Positions 1 through 8,890 of a DNA stretch of 64,000 bases are shown here, one piece after another. The notes under the pieces are model-generated. The model had not been told where the DNA came from, did no database searches, and saw only the letters and a list, made by a program, of their open reading frames with translations. A program made the translations under genes and the position numbers. Numbering within the stretch: the stretch's first letter is position 1; each line of letters starts with the position of its first letter. Source of the DNA: Parachlamydiales bacterium (GTDB lineage: Bacteria > Chlamydiota > Chlamydiia > Chlamydiales > JABDDJ01); the NCBI GenBank assembly GCA_041671045.1, contig JBAZCF010000003.1, forward strand, positions 186,001 through 250,000, given 5' to 3'.

Positions 1-447
1 CAGATCCTACGCTTCCTCTACGAATATAATTCCTACGATAATCCGATGTTCAAACTGAAAAGCTCATCCTTTTGCAGAGACACCGGCAGAATATTTTCCA
101 ACTCGCTCACCTGGTATGATACAGTCCGGGTAGATTGGACATTCCTGCAAAAAAGACATCCAGGACGCTATGTATCCTGGGGAAGCCTCACCAAAGATCA
201 ACAAGATTATATAAAAAAAACACACCCTCCCTTACGTGGCTTCCAAACCACATATTCATCTTCAAACAGTTCTCCGCGCGATGTACAGCCCGAGTTCGCC
301 CTAGCAAAGCCCGGCCCGCTCTATGTCGATGTCGATAATAATGTATTGTTAGGGTGGAAAATAGTGCCCGGAACGGAATTCGAGGTGCTCATAGTACAAA
401 AACCTACAAAAGTGGTCATGGTCAATGTCGAAGACTCTAAAACATAA
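1..447 (+). CDS. C-terminal part of an unrecognised protein, cut by the window edge
   Basis: The reading frame is open from the first base, so the gene begins upstream and only its last 148 codons are visible. No family is recognised. The visible part is soluble-looking, with aromatic and proline-rich stretches, a segment rich in Ser around residues 85-95 and no membrane span. Its end overlaps the metG start by 23 nt on the same strand, which suggests translational coupling with metG. An internal ATG at 46 could be read as a start, but the open frame upstream makes that unlikely. Confidence 0.55.
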   Translation, partial: QILRFLYEYNSYDNPMFKLKSSSFCRDTGRIFSNSLTWYDTVRVDWTFLQKRHPGRYVSWGSLTKDQQDYIKKTHPPLRGFQTTYSSSNSSPRDVQPEFALAKPGPLYVDVDNNVLLGWKIVPGTEFEVLIVQKPTKVVMVNVEDSKT

Positions 448-2464
448 AGAAAAAATCTTAATAACTTCTGCACTTCTCTACGCAAACGGTCCTATGCACT
501 TTGGTCATATTGCTGGCGCTTATCTACCGGCTGATTGCTATGCCCGTTTCAAAAGACTCCAAGGTAATGATGTCCTATATATCAGCGGTTCTGACGAATA
601 TGGCATGGCAATCACCCTCAGCGCCGAGTTGGCTGGAAAAACACCGCGAGAACATGTGGACAACTTCCACCACATCAACCAGTCGCTTTTTGCCAAAATG
701 AATGTCTCGTTCGACCATTATGCTCGTACCACTTGGGAAGGCCATATCCCTGTTACACATGCTTACTTCAATGACTTATATCAAGCAGGACATATCGTTG
801 AGAAGGTGACAGACCAACTTTATTCAGAAAAAGATGATAAATTCTTAGCAGACCGCTATGTGATAGGAACTTGCCCTAAATGCGGCTACGAGAAAGCGCG
901 TGGCGATGAATGCGGACAATGCGGCACTTCCTATGACGCGATCGATCTTATCAATCCTTGCTCAAAACTTACCGGATCACCACTAACCCGTAGACCCACA
1001 AAACATTGGTTTCTTCAGCTGGAAGATTTCAAAGGCGAATTGCTCACATGGTTGGAAGGTAAAAATTGGAAGCCTAACGTCGTCAATTTTATCAAGGGGT
1101 ATATTGACGGGCTGCATGCCAGAGCGATCACACGCGATATGACATGGGGTGTTCCTATTCCCTTGCCCGGTACAGAAGGTAAAGTACTATACGTTTGGTT
1201 TGATGCTCCCATAGGATATATCTCAGCTACGATTGAATGGGCTCAGCTCAATGGCACCCCGGAAAAATGGAAAGACTATTGGCAGGATCCCAAAACCAAG
1301 CTTGTACAGTTTATCGGAAAAGACAACATCCCTTTTCATGCCGCTATATTCCCCGCCATGACAATGGGTCAAAAGCAGCCATACAAACTGGTGGATGAAC
1401 TTCCGGCTAACGAATTCTATAAACTGGAAGGCCGTCAATTCAGTAAGTCCGATGGATGGTATATCGATTTGGAAGAATTCTTAAAAACTTATACAAGCGA
1501 TCAAATCCGCTATACCATTGCTTCCAATATGCCCGAAACATCAGATTCTGAATTTACATGGAAAGATTTTCAGCTCAAAGTCAATAGCGAACTTGTTGGA
1601 AAGTTTGGTAACTTAGTCAACCGTGTGCTTGTGTTTGCACAACAGCATTGCGATGGGGCAGTCCCGAAAGCAGGGGAGTTATCGGATAAAGACCGTCAAT
1701 TCCTGGCAGACTTAGAGACGCTTCACAACGAGCTAAATGAAGCTTTTGAAAATTTCAAGGTTCGCCGCGCCTGTCAGTTGGTCATGGAAATTGCTCAGAA
1801 GGGAAACGTTTACTTTAACGATAAAAAACCTTGGCAAGATGCAAAAGAGCAGCAATTTGAGAAAGTCAATACAACTATCCGTCTATGTATTGAATGCCTG
1901 CGAATCCTTGCAATAGCGAGTTATCCTATTATTCCTGAGAGCGCACAAAAAATTTGGCGTATGCTGGGTTTAAATCTTCCTGTAAATCTAGACGAAAAAC
2001 TGGAAGAGGATATGAAGTTAGGTAAGCCGGAAATTCTTTTCCAAAAGATTGAGGATAGCGCTATTGAAGCGGAAGTTGCTAAGCTGCACGCCTCCCTGCA
2101 TAAGGAAGAAGCAGCATCAGCAAAAGCAAAATGTGCGCATGTAAATGTGATTACTATTGATCAAGTCCGCAGCGTAGACCTTTGTGTTGCAAAAGTAGTT
2201 GCTGCCGAGAAGATAACTAAAAGCACAAAACTCCTCAAACTACAATTGGATGATGGATCTAAAATGCGTACGATTGTTGCAGGGATAGCTACTTACTACA
2301 CTCCGGAAGAAATTTTGAATAAACACATTGTATTAGTCGCTAACTTGCAGCCGGCTAAACTTTTGGGAGTGGAAAGCCACGGAATGCTATTAGCAGCAAA
2401 ATGGGATGATAAGCTCGAACTTTTGACCGTACCCAATGCTCCACCGGGTTCACGTATTGGATAA
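425..2464 (+). CDS. metG: Methionyl-tRNA synthetase
   Basis: Charges tRNA-Met with methionine in the cytoplasm. The 679-aa product has the class I HIGH motif (HFGH, about residue 24), a zinc-knuckle insert with CPKCGY and CGQC pairs near residues 148-165, and a KMSKS-type loop present as FSKS near residue 340. An anticodon-binding helical domain follows, and a C-terminal OB-fold tRNA-binding domain (Trbp111-like) covers about residues 575-679. This is the long dimer-forming bacterial type. The ATG at 425 is chosen because the HIGH motif lies at its usual distance. The gene overlaps the preceding frame and is followed by a strong hairpin. Confidence 0.97.
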   Translation: MSKTLKHKEKILITSALLYANGPMHFGHIAGAYLPADCYARFKRLQGNDVLYISGSDEYGMAITLSAELAGKTPREHVDNFHHINQSLFAKMNVSFDHYARTTWEGHIPVTHAYFNDLYQAGHIVEKVTDQLYSEKDDKFLADRYVIGTCPKCGYEKARGDECGQCGTSYDAIDLINPCSKLTGSPLTRRPTKHWFLQLEDFKGELLTWLEGKNWKPNVVNFIKGYIDGLHARAITRDMTWGVPIPLPGTEGKVLYVWFDAPIGYISATIEWAQLNGTPEKWKDYWQDPKTKLVQFIGKDNIPFHAAIFPAMTMGQKQPYKLVDELPANEFYKLEGRQFSKSDGWYIDLEEFLKTYTSDQIRYTIASNMPETSDSEFTWKDFQLKVNSELVGKFGNLVNRVLVFAQQHCDGAVPKAGELSDKDRQFLADLETLHNELNEAFENFKVRRACQLVMEIAQKGNVYFNDKKPWQDAKEQQFEKVNTTIRLCIECLRILAIASYPIIPESAQKIWRMLGLNLPVNLDEKLEEDMKLGKPEILFQKIEDSAIEAEVAKLHASLHKEEAASAKAKCAHVNVITIDQVRSVDLCVAKVVAAEKITKSTKLLKLQLDDGSKMRTIVAGIATYYTPEEILNKHIVLVANLQPAKLLGVESHGMLLAAKWDDKLELLTVPNAPPGSRIG

Positions 2465-2480
2465 GCTTAACTTTAGTAGA

Positions 2481-2510
2481 GGAAAGCGGTGACAAGTGTC
2501 ACCGCTTTCC
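2481..2510 (+). terminator. Terminator-like hairpin after metG
   Basis: A perfect 13-bp inverted repeat (2481-2493 with 2498-2510) closes a 4-base loop 17 bases after the metG stop. There is no T-run after it on the plus strand, so it may act as an mRNA-stabilising stem or a weak terminator. Confidence 0.6.
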
Positions 2511-2775
2511 CAGCCCTCGACAAGCCACGAAGTTAGGAAATGTAATAAGCTAGGGAACGTTTCACTTCGCAAAATAGAATTATCACTATAAACATCTCAA
2601 TATTATTCACTTAATCTAAGTTAGGGCTGCAGAATCTAATTTTCTAAGGGCTAAGAAAAAAAGACATGTCAAAGCTGAACAATAAACGTCACAGTCTATT
2701 CTAAATAAAATTTTCTGGAGGTATAATAGTTATTAGAGGATAAATGAATTTTTTATCCTTTATAAGGAGTAATTT
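2511..2775. other. AT-rich intergenic region, with a leader hairpin before the next gene
   Basis: No gene or remnant was recognised. A TATAAT hexamer lies at 2722-2727. Near the 3' end, an 8-bp stem (2737-2744 with 2752-2759) sits just before the AGGAG ribosome binding site of the 168-aa gene. That places it in the probable 5' leader, where it could influence initiation. Confidence 0.4.
2722..2727 (+). promoter_or_regulatory. Possible -10 promoter box for the TPR-like gene
   Basis: A perfect TATAAT lies 48 bases before the ATG at 2776. The expected -35 position holds only a weak match (TTCTAA at 2699-2704, 17-bp spacer), so this is a candidate only. Confidence 0.35.
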
Positions 2776-3282
2776 ATGGTCTTCTCAGCAGCTTTAGCTC
2801 TATCAACCATGTCAAATTTGCCTAAGCCTGACGACCTTCTGCATCTGCACTACAATAAGTTTGAGTCCTTAAATAACGGTTGGCGTTTGTATGCAGTCCA
2901 AAAGAAATATAAAGAAGCGGCAATTCTTATTCAGGAATACCTCAGCATAAATAATAAGCTGGATAAAAGCCAAATAAGCACCTTGTATTTTCATTTGGGG
3001 CAGATGTACGCATTGGCAGATAATAATAAGAAAGCTGTTTTAGCTTTTAACAAAGCCCTCATTGAAAATGGCGATGAAAAACAGCAGTTAAAAAATGCTT
3101 ACATCAAAGCGACGATTGCATTTATAGAAGATGAAAAAGGCGATCTTGATAACGCGATTAAATTCATTGAGAATGGGGCTAAAGATAGCCACGGTAAAAC
3201 ACCTCACTTAGATGCTGTACAGCTGATGAAGAAGCATATTTTTCACAAGTACAACTCTATCTATGATGCTTTGAAAGAATAG
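2776..3282 (+). CDS. TPR-like hypothetical protein (168 aa)
   Basis: An alpha-helical protein with two or three tetratricopeptide-like helical pairs. The clearest is around residues 70-105, with the pattern LYFHLGQMYALADNNKKAV, followed by a second helix pair at about 110-140. Such repeats usually hold protein partners; chlamydial type III secretion chaperones often have this fold, but nothing here identifies a partner. The start is supported by AGGAG 8 nt upstream. The gene stands alone and converges with the 725-aa unknown, ending only 5 nt from its stop. Confidence 0.7.
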   Translation: MVFSAALALSTMSNLPKPDDLLHLHYNKFESLNNGWRLYAVQKKYKEAAILIQEYLSINNKLDKSQISTLYFHLGQMYALADNNKKAVLAFNKALIENGDEKQQLKNAYIKATIAFIEDEKGDLDNAIKFIENGAKDSHGKTPHLDAVQLMKKHIFHKYNSIYDALKE

Positions 3283-3287
3283 GCCAA

Positions 3288-5465
3288 TTATTTTGGGGGT
3301 TGATTCCTGTTCTCTAGCGCCTTGAGAACCACTGTCTTTAAGTAGTCTTTGTCACGTAAGACAGGGGCGAATTGCTGGTATTCTCGAATTGTACCTTCTG
3401 CTTTTAACTCCTTCTTTGAGTTTTCGTTCAAATGATGAAAGATGACTAAGGCGGAACTGTTTTCCTGGTCAGGCGTGTCGTTGACGATGCATCTTTTTCC
3501 TTGATCCTCACTTTTCTTTATTTCAGCGCTAAGTATAGCCAGCCTTTGCACCGATAATTGCCCGTAGGATCCTATAAATGTTAAAGAAGGGGTGGCTTTG
3601 TTTTGCGATTTAGGTGAGGTATCTTCTATTGTCAGGGCTTTCCCTTCTGGATTCCAAGGATCATCCGCTTCTAATACGGGATTAAAAACAGAAGGTTTTT
3701 CTGAAAGAGAAATATCGTTTTCTTGAATAAAGTCCCAGTCATCATCTTCGGCTATTGTAAATTCCGGCATCATTTCGGGGTCAAAAAAACTCTTTACATT
3801 TCCATTGTCTTGCAGCGAAAGCACTTCATATCTCTTAACAGAGTTTTCAGTTTTAACCTCTATAATGGATCGATTCATTAATATGTCTGTTTTATTTACA
3901 GGTTGCGTGTTTCCAACAACAAGCCTGACGGAGGACTTAGCACCTAATTGAATGGGTTTATCTACAGAAGAAGGAATAAAAGAAGGCTTAGATAATTGCA
4001 CAATGGTTTCGACGCTTTCTTGATCTAACCTCTTGAAGTAGGATATAGTCTGAGATGGAGTTTCTGGGCTATTTCCGCAGAGATAATTTTGGTTCTCTAA
4101 AGCAATCGAATAGATATGGCCCTTTTGTTGGGGTGATAGTTTTTCATTATTTATGATATTAGGTAAATGCTCTTCGAGATGTTGGGAGTTAAAAGAGGAG
4201 GGGCGGGTGATCTTACTTGTAGATGTTATCGGGACTTCTTCATCAAAAGGGTTTTGAACAATAGGTTGATGCCGATTCTCCGTATTAACCCCTCCCTCCC
4301 TTTCGACTTGAGATTCCTCAAATTCATCTAGGGTATTGTTAAATGACCGTTTATTTTCCTCCGCAAGTATAAGTTCATCTAAACTATAACTTGTCTTGGG
4401 AGGAAAAAAGAACTCCCTTAAGCTATTTGTTTGTTCTGTTGTTTGAATTTCTTTGGGAGGGAAACGAGTAAAATAAGTTCTATAATCCTTCTCAAAATGT
4501 GATAGAGCATTTAGATCTTGTTCATCAATATTGTTGGTACGTAGGAAGTCTATATATTTTTGCTCATGACTTGGCGGAACATCTTCTAGAAATTGCTGCA
4601 GCTTTTTAAATTCATGAGGGGAGATTTCTGTAAGACTTTTTGATGTAAATTCTTTCGGATTAAAGGGAACTTCTATCCGTTTTGCTTGGGAGTCAATAAA
4701 ATCATCTAATTTGACTAAACCCCTTCCTTTCAAAAGACTGATTTCTTGTTCCAAAAGATGTACATCTTTAGGAAAAGAGGGAAATAAGGCTAAAAATCGT
4801 GCTTCTGTATTGGATTGGGCTTTGACAGCCGCACCTATAGACAATTGATTGAACAAAAACTTTTGAACATCTCCATTACTTTTAAACCCGGGAAATTTCC
4901 CTCTTATGTTAGTCAGAATATTATCCCAATGGTGCATACTATCGCTTTGATTGTTCTTTTCTAGAGCGACCTTTAAATCATTCCATTGCTGAGGATCAAC
5001 ACCTAGTTCGTTCATGCATCTATCGATTCGATCATAATTTGCGGTGAAATTTCTTTGAAACATATCCATTTTTTCATGCACATGGCTGCGGGCTAAGATA
5101 AAATCTTTGAAATGTGAGTGGAAATACGATTCTGTCGAAATCATAGCATTATTTTCAGTGTTATTTTGTGTTCCGGGGATATAGGTTAGAAAAGAAGAAA
5201 TGACAGAAGCTATATTGGAACTTTTTGACGTAAGGATCTCATGAGCCCTCACCAGCATTTCCATTTTTTCATCACTATCCGGGAGAGCCATTGCTTTATT
5301 AAAGACTTCTAATGCTACAGAATAGACTTCTTCATTTTTAAGATATTGGGGATTGCTGAGCAGTTCATCAAATGTCGTTTGTGTTCCAAATTTTTTGTTT
5401 ACGCCTTTTTCAATAATCTCTCCGAAGAAGGCATTATACTGGTCTGGACTCAATTGCATATTCAT
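3288..5465 (-). CDS. Large hypothetical protein, 725 aa, lineage-specific
   Basis: No family is recognised. There is no signal peptide or membrane span. The N-terminal 300 residues look helical. The middle (about 380-450) is low in complexity and rich in Glu, Asn and Ser, and the C-terminal third is mixed. Lacking a Sec signal and having a disordered centre, it could be a type III effector, but that is inference. It is bracketed by other orphan genes. The start is an ATG in an AT-rich context without a strong ribosome binding site; a second in-frame ATG lies two codons on. Confidence 0.7.
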   Translation of the reverse strand: MNMQLSPDQYNAFFGEIIEKGVNKKFGTQTTFDELLSNPQYLKNEEVYSVALEVFNKAMALPDSDEKMEMLVRAHEILTSKSSNIASVISSFLTYIPGTQNNTENNAMISTESYFHSHFKDFILARSHVHEKMDMFQRNFTANYDRIDRCMNELGVDPQQWNDLKVALEKNNQSDSMHHWDNILTNIRGKFPGFKSNGDVQKFLFNQLSIGAAVKAQSNTEARFLALFPSFPKDVHLLEQEISLLKGRGLVKLDDFIDSQAKRIEVPFNPKEFTSKSLTEISPHEFKKLQQFLEDVPPSHEQKYIDFLRTNNIDEQDLNALSHFEKDYRTYFTRFPPKEIQTTEQTNSLREFFFPPKTSYSLDELILAEENKRSFNNTLDEFEESQVEREGGVNTENRHQPIVQNPFDEEVPITSTSKITRPSSFNSQHLEEHLPNIINNEKLSPQQKGHIYSIALENQNYLCGNSPETPSQTISYFKRLDQESVETIVQLSKPSFIPSSVDKPIQLGAKSSVRLVVGNTQPVNKTDILMNRSIIEVKTENSVKRYEVLSLQDNGNVKSFFDPEMMPEFTIAEDDDWDFIQENDISLSEKPSVFNPVLEADDPWNPEGKALTIEDTSPKSQNKATPSLTFIGSYGQLSVQRLAILSAEIKKSEDQGKRCIVNDTPDQENSSALVIFHHLNENSKKELKAEGTIREYQQFAPVLRDKDYLKTVVLKALENRNQPPK

Positions 5466-5600
5466 ATTAAATCCATTATTAAATTATAGTAGCAGTATAT
5501 CTTTAATTTATACCCAGAAAATATTTATTGTAAAGTTAGATTAAATTTTTAATTTAATTAAGGTGAGTAAATATAATATGCAATTACAGTGAGATAAATA

Positions 5601-5623
5601 GAGCGGCTACAATGTAGCCACTC
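5601..5623 (-). terminator. Probable terminator of the DUF4019 gene
   Basis: A 10-bp stem with one mismatch and a 3-base loop, downstream of the minus-strand gene ending at 5656. On the minus strand it is followed by a T-rich run. Confidence 0.5.
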
Positions 5624-5655
5624 TGACAAGAAAATAGACGCATAATTAAAGGGCA

Positions 5656-6159
5656 TTAACGCGCAAAATAGGACATAACGCGCCACTGGCCATCGCTTTC
5701 TTTTACAAGGGTCAATAACTCGCCAGCCTTGGGCCGTGTTGAAAAGTCTGTATCATACACAAGGACAATATAGTCGCCTTTTGCTACTCCGGGAGGATTA
5801 ACGGCTGTGCGTAGATCTACAAGCTTTCTAGATTTCACGGTTCCCAGTGGTTGTCTTAATTTCTTCATTGCAGTGTCCCAATCCCCTTTGGATACCACTG
5901 TTTTGAATTGTAGGGAGCCATTATCCCAACTGCTTGTATAAGTGCCGCTATCGATAAATTTAAGCCACTGCTCACCCGCTGCAAGTCCTGCTTCTAAATC
6001 AGCTTGAGGAAGCTGAGCTGCCGGAGTTTGCTGATCTTCAGACGGCGTAGTTGCTGGTTGCTGGGAAGGACTCGCTTGAGGAGTGTATGTTGCGCCGTAA
6101 CAAACCGATGTAATGGTTAGTGCAGCAAGAATGAACTTCAAATTTATAAAACTACGCAT
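5656..6159 (-). CDS. Secreted DUF4019 family protein (167 aa)
   Basis: The N-terminus (about residues 1-22) is a Sec signal peptide ending near CYGA. A Pro/Gln/Thr-rich linker follows (about 24-55), then the small DUF4019 domain. The domain is recognised by the pattern AGEQWLKFIDSGTY, the PLG..KSRK segment and the terminal GQWRVMSYF. It is predicted to be periplasmic. The function of DUF4019 is not known. It lies 16 bp downstream of the GT92-like glycosyltransferase on the same strand, so the two probably share a transcript. Confidence 0.8.
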   Translation of the reverse strand: MRSFINLKFILAALTITSVCYGATYTPQASPSQQPATTPSEDQQTPAAQLPQADLEAGLAAGEQWLKFIDSGTYTSSWDNGSLQFKTVVSKGDWDTAMKKLRQPLGTVKSRKLVDLRTAVNPPGVAKGDYIVLVYDTDFSTRPKAGELLTLVKESDGQWRVMSYFAR

Positions 6160-6175
6160 AAAGACTCCTAGGTTA

Positions 6176-7057
6176 TCACTTCATTCCTAAACGTTTTCTA
6201 AGTTTTTCTGCAAATGGCAAAATACTATCATCATATTCTTCATTAAAACAGTTTTCCCATTGAATTAACATTTCCATTGGATGTCCCCATTTCATATAAC
6301 GAGGAATCTTGATGTTGTAGTAGCGATCTCTATCACCTGTCCAGTAATGGTTAATGCGGAGCAGGTCAATGTTGACACCATTATTTTGTTGTCCCACCTG
6401 CTGATTGAGGCAGTTCACATGAAAATACTTGTCTTTATACATACAGTAATGCGGGTTGCCGCAGTCGGTTACGTATTTTGGGCGCACGATAGATTTATAA
6501 TATAGATTTTTTGGGTGATCTTTTGGTGCTTTATATAACAATGATTCGATCATAAGTTTGTTGGAGGGGATGCTTTCAACATAGGAAGTTCCATAGCACT
6601 GCCAATTTACACAAACGCCTGCAGCATTTTTAAAATGCTTGTTCAGACATTCTGTGACAGTTGCATGTTTGACTGGAACGATATATTCATCTGAATCGAT
6701 CACTGCCAGCCATTTAGTTTTCTTCTTACTTCTATTAACAGCATTTACATATGCTGCCGGCTGTACACCTAAGGTGTAATGATCCCAATCATTCTCTAAA
6801 CGGTCAGATGGCCATTCGGTAAGTTCCACAAGCCCTGAGTCGATATAAGGCTGTAAAACCTCTTTATAATTATCTGTACTATTGTTGTTATATAACCAGA
6901 AGTGTTCTACACCTACTAATTTGTGATATTCTATCCATTCACGCAGGAAATTTGCTTCGTTGTTAAAGATCATTACTGCAGAAAGCTGATATTTAATCGC
7001 GCACAACTGCCCAAAACAAAATATGCATGCAAGCATAAACCAGTGAAATATTTTCAT
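6176..7057 (-). CDS. Glycosyltransferase family 92-like protein with signal peptide
   Basis: Resembles the GT92 (DUF23) family of GT-A fold glycosyltransferases. Visible signatures are FNNEANFLREWIEYH near the N-terminus, LYNNNSTDNY (nucleotide-binding segment) and WLAVIDSDEYI, which contains the DxD-type metal motif. The start is taken at 7057, not the longer frame from 7075, because GGGAGA lies 5 nt upstream. From there residues 1-20 form a signal peptide (MKIFHWFMLACIFCFGQLCA). An exported sugar transferase is unusual; it could act on host material after export. Its acceptor is unknown. Confidence 0.78.
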   Translation of the reverse strand: MKIFHWFMLACIFCFGQLCAIKYQLSAVMIFNNEANFLREWIEYHKLVGVEHFWLYNNNSTDNYKEVLQPYIDSGLVELTEWPSDRLENDWDHYTLGVQPAAYVNAVNRSKKKTKWLAVIDSDEYIVPVKHATVTECLNKHFKNAAGVCVNWQCYGTSYVESIPSNKLMIESLLYKAPKDHPKNLYYKSIVRPKYVTDCGNPHYCMYKDKYFHVNCLNQQVGQQNNGVNIDLLRINHYWTGDRDRYYNIKIPRYMKWGHPMEMLIQWENCFNEEYDDSILPFAEKLRKRLGMK

Positions 7058-7188
7058 GATTTTCTCCCAAATCAAAATTATCTAAAAATATTTGGAGAAG
7101 GTATAACTTCATTTGCTTTGCTGTCAAATCTATTGTTGTTTTTTTAGAAAATCGTTAGGAAAGCAATGTACTAAAAAAAGGATACCTT

Positions 7189-8799
7189 ATGAGCACTGAT
7201 CCTTTCTTATTCAGATTACTAAGCTATAATACCGCGGGAAATCTTAAACAATTAATCCAAGAGGAAGACTATCAAAAAGGGAGGGTAGCCCAAATACAGC
7301 GCTATGGAATTTTAGCGTTAGCATGGAAAACCGGAAACATAGATGAAAAGAATTTCTCCAGGCAAGAAAGTAAAATATTACGAGATAAAATTGAGCAGTT
7401 AGCAAACTCATTAACATCAGAATTCTTTCGCTCAGTACAAGATAAAGGCATGTTATCAGTTCTTAAAACTAAAGTAGATAAAATTTCTAAAGATGGCATT
7501 CTTCTCATAGTAGAAAACGAAATCATCAAACTGAAAATCAACGATAGTAAACTGGTTAATTCATTAACGAGATTGAATGAGGTCATTCAAGAAATAGTTT
7601 CCAATCATATGTCGCGTAATAAAAGTGCAATATTCTATTTACCTTCTCAGCACTCTCCTGTCAGCCCTTCCTCTTCGCCTAATATTGCTGCAAGATATCT
7701 TATGGCATCGGATCACTTAAAAGAAATACAAGACAGCCAAAGGTTGGAAACATTTAGCCGTGAAACATCCAACGAGACAAACGGCTCCGATAAGGTGGAT
7801 AATGTCATGTCGTCCATATTAATTTTGGATAGGCTTGAAGACATATCACAAGTTGTTCAAAATTTTGGTTCCTTGCAAGTCGTTTCATTATTATACAAGG
7901 TTGAAAGGTGCGCTAGCTATCATCACAAAACAGCTAAAATATTATCTACAGTATCAGTGGATGTTTTAGAAGAAATCTTGTTCAGCGCTGATATAGACTG
8001 GATAAAAAAAGTAAATGAAATGTTTAGGAAAGTACCTTCGAATGAAATGAGAACGGCAATGAGAGACATCCGTAAGAAATTTATCGAAAGGAACAATAGT
8101 ACGAAAAATGAAATTGATGCAATCAATGATAGGTTCCGCAGTATCTCCATCACTTGTGAATTAACTTGTGATGACATTAAGGAGATTGATCGACTTTCAT
8201 ACCTGATTTCCATAAGATCTGAAGCGACAAAGAAATTACTTATGCTATTTGAGGGGCTTATCAAAGATTCCGAAACACTTCACTCTTTAAAGGAACTTAT
8301 CTCACAGTACCATCACTTCAGCTTACGTTTAAGTAATAGTGAAGAAGTGTATTCTTGTGTACAGGATGCACAACACATAAAAGAATTAATCCACTTAAAT
8401 TCCTTATTAATGGAAAAGCATAAAGGTGATCCACAATCGGCTCAAATCCTGAAAATGTTGAACGAGCATCTTGAAAAGAATCTTGCAGTGGAAACTAATA
8501 GCTCTCTGATTGAAGGGTGCCCGTACGGTATCATCTATCGCAATCACATTTTGGATAATGATTTGGTTGCTTCTTCAAAAGCCTTTGAGTTGCTTAGTGC
8601 GTGTTCTATCTACACCAGAAGGGATTATATCGAGTGCGGAATACTTAAGGAAGATGAGGCAGGAGGATTGAAACCTCATGAATTGAACGTTATTGTCTCT
8701 GACAAATTGAAAGCAATGGGTATTCGTAAAGTTAGCGATTGGTTTAGGATTAAGGTATTCAATAAACAAACCTTGAGAGAGTTCATGAGAACACAATGA
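7189..8799 (+). CDS. Hypothetical protein, 536 aa, helical
   Basis: No family is recognised. The protein is rich in Lys, Glu and Leu and predicted mostly helical with coiled-coil potential. A short disordered Ser/Pro segment lies around residues 155-170, and there is no signal peptide. The C-terminal about 100 residues are more globular. AGGA lies 9 nt before the ATG. It stands alone and converges with tsaD. Size, composition and location among orphan genes are compatible with a secreted effector, without direct evidence. Confidence 0.7.
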   Translation: MSTDPFLFRLLSYNTAGNLKQLIQEEDYQKGRVAQIQRYGILALAWKTGNIDEKNFSRQESKILRDKIEQLANSLTSEFFRSVQDKGMLSVLKTKVDKISKDGILLIVENEIIKLKINDSKLVNSLTRLNEVIQEIVSNHMSRNKSAIFYLPSQHSPVSPSSSPNIAARYLMASDHLKEIQDSQRLETFSRETSNETNGSDKVDNVMSSILILDRLEDISQVVQNFGSLQVVSLLYKVERCASYHHKTAKILSTVSVDVLEEILFSADIDWIKKVNEMFRKVPSNEMRTAMRDIRKKFIERNNSTKNEIDAINDRFRSISITCELTCDDIKEIDRLSYLISIRSEATKKLLMLFEGLIKDSETLHSLKELISQYHHFSLRLSNSEEVYSCVQDAQHIKELIHLNSLLMEKHKGDPQSAQILKMLNEHLEKNLAVETNSSLIEGCPYGIIYRNHILDNDLVASSKAFELLSACSIYTRRDYIECGILKEDEAGGLKPHELNVIVSDKLKAMGIRKVSDWFRIKVFNKQTLREFMRTQ

Positions 8800-8858
8800 G
8801 CTACTGAGAGAATTTTATCTTCAGTCAAAGGAACTGAAAGAGAAATATATATACAATG

Positions 8859-8890
8859 GGCTAAGTGATAACGTGGCTTGTCACTCAGCC
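8859..8890. terminator. Possible bidirectional terminator between the 536-aa gene and tsaD
   Basis: A 13-bp stem with one mismatch and one wobble pair, with a 6-base loop. It overlaps the last codons of tsaD, and there is no strong T-run on either side. Confidence 0.35.
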
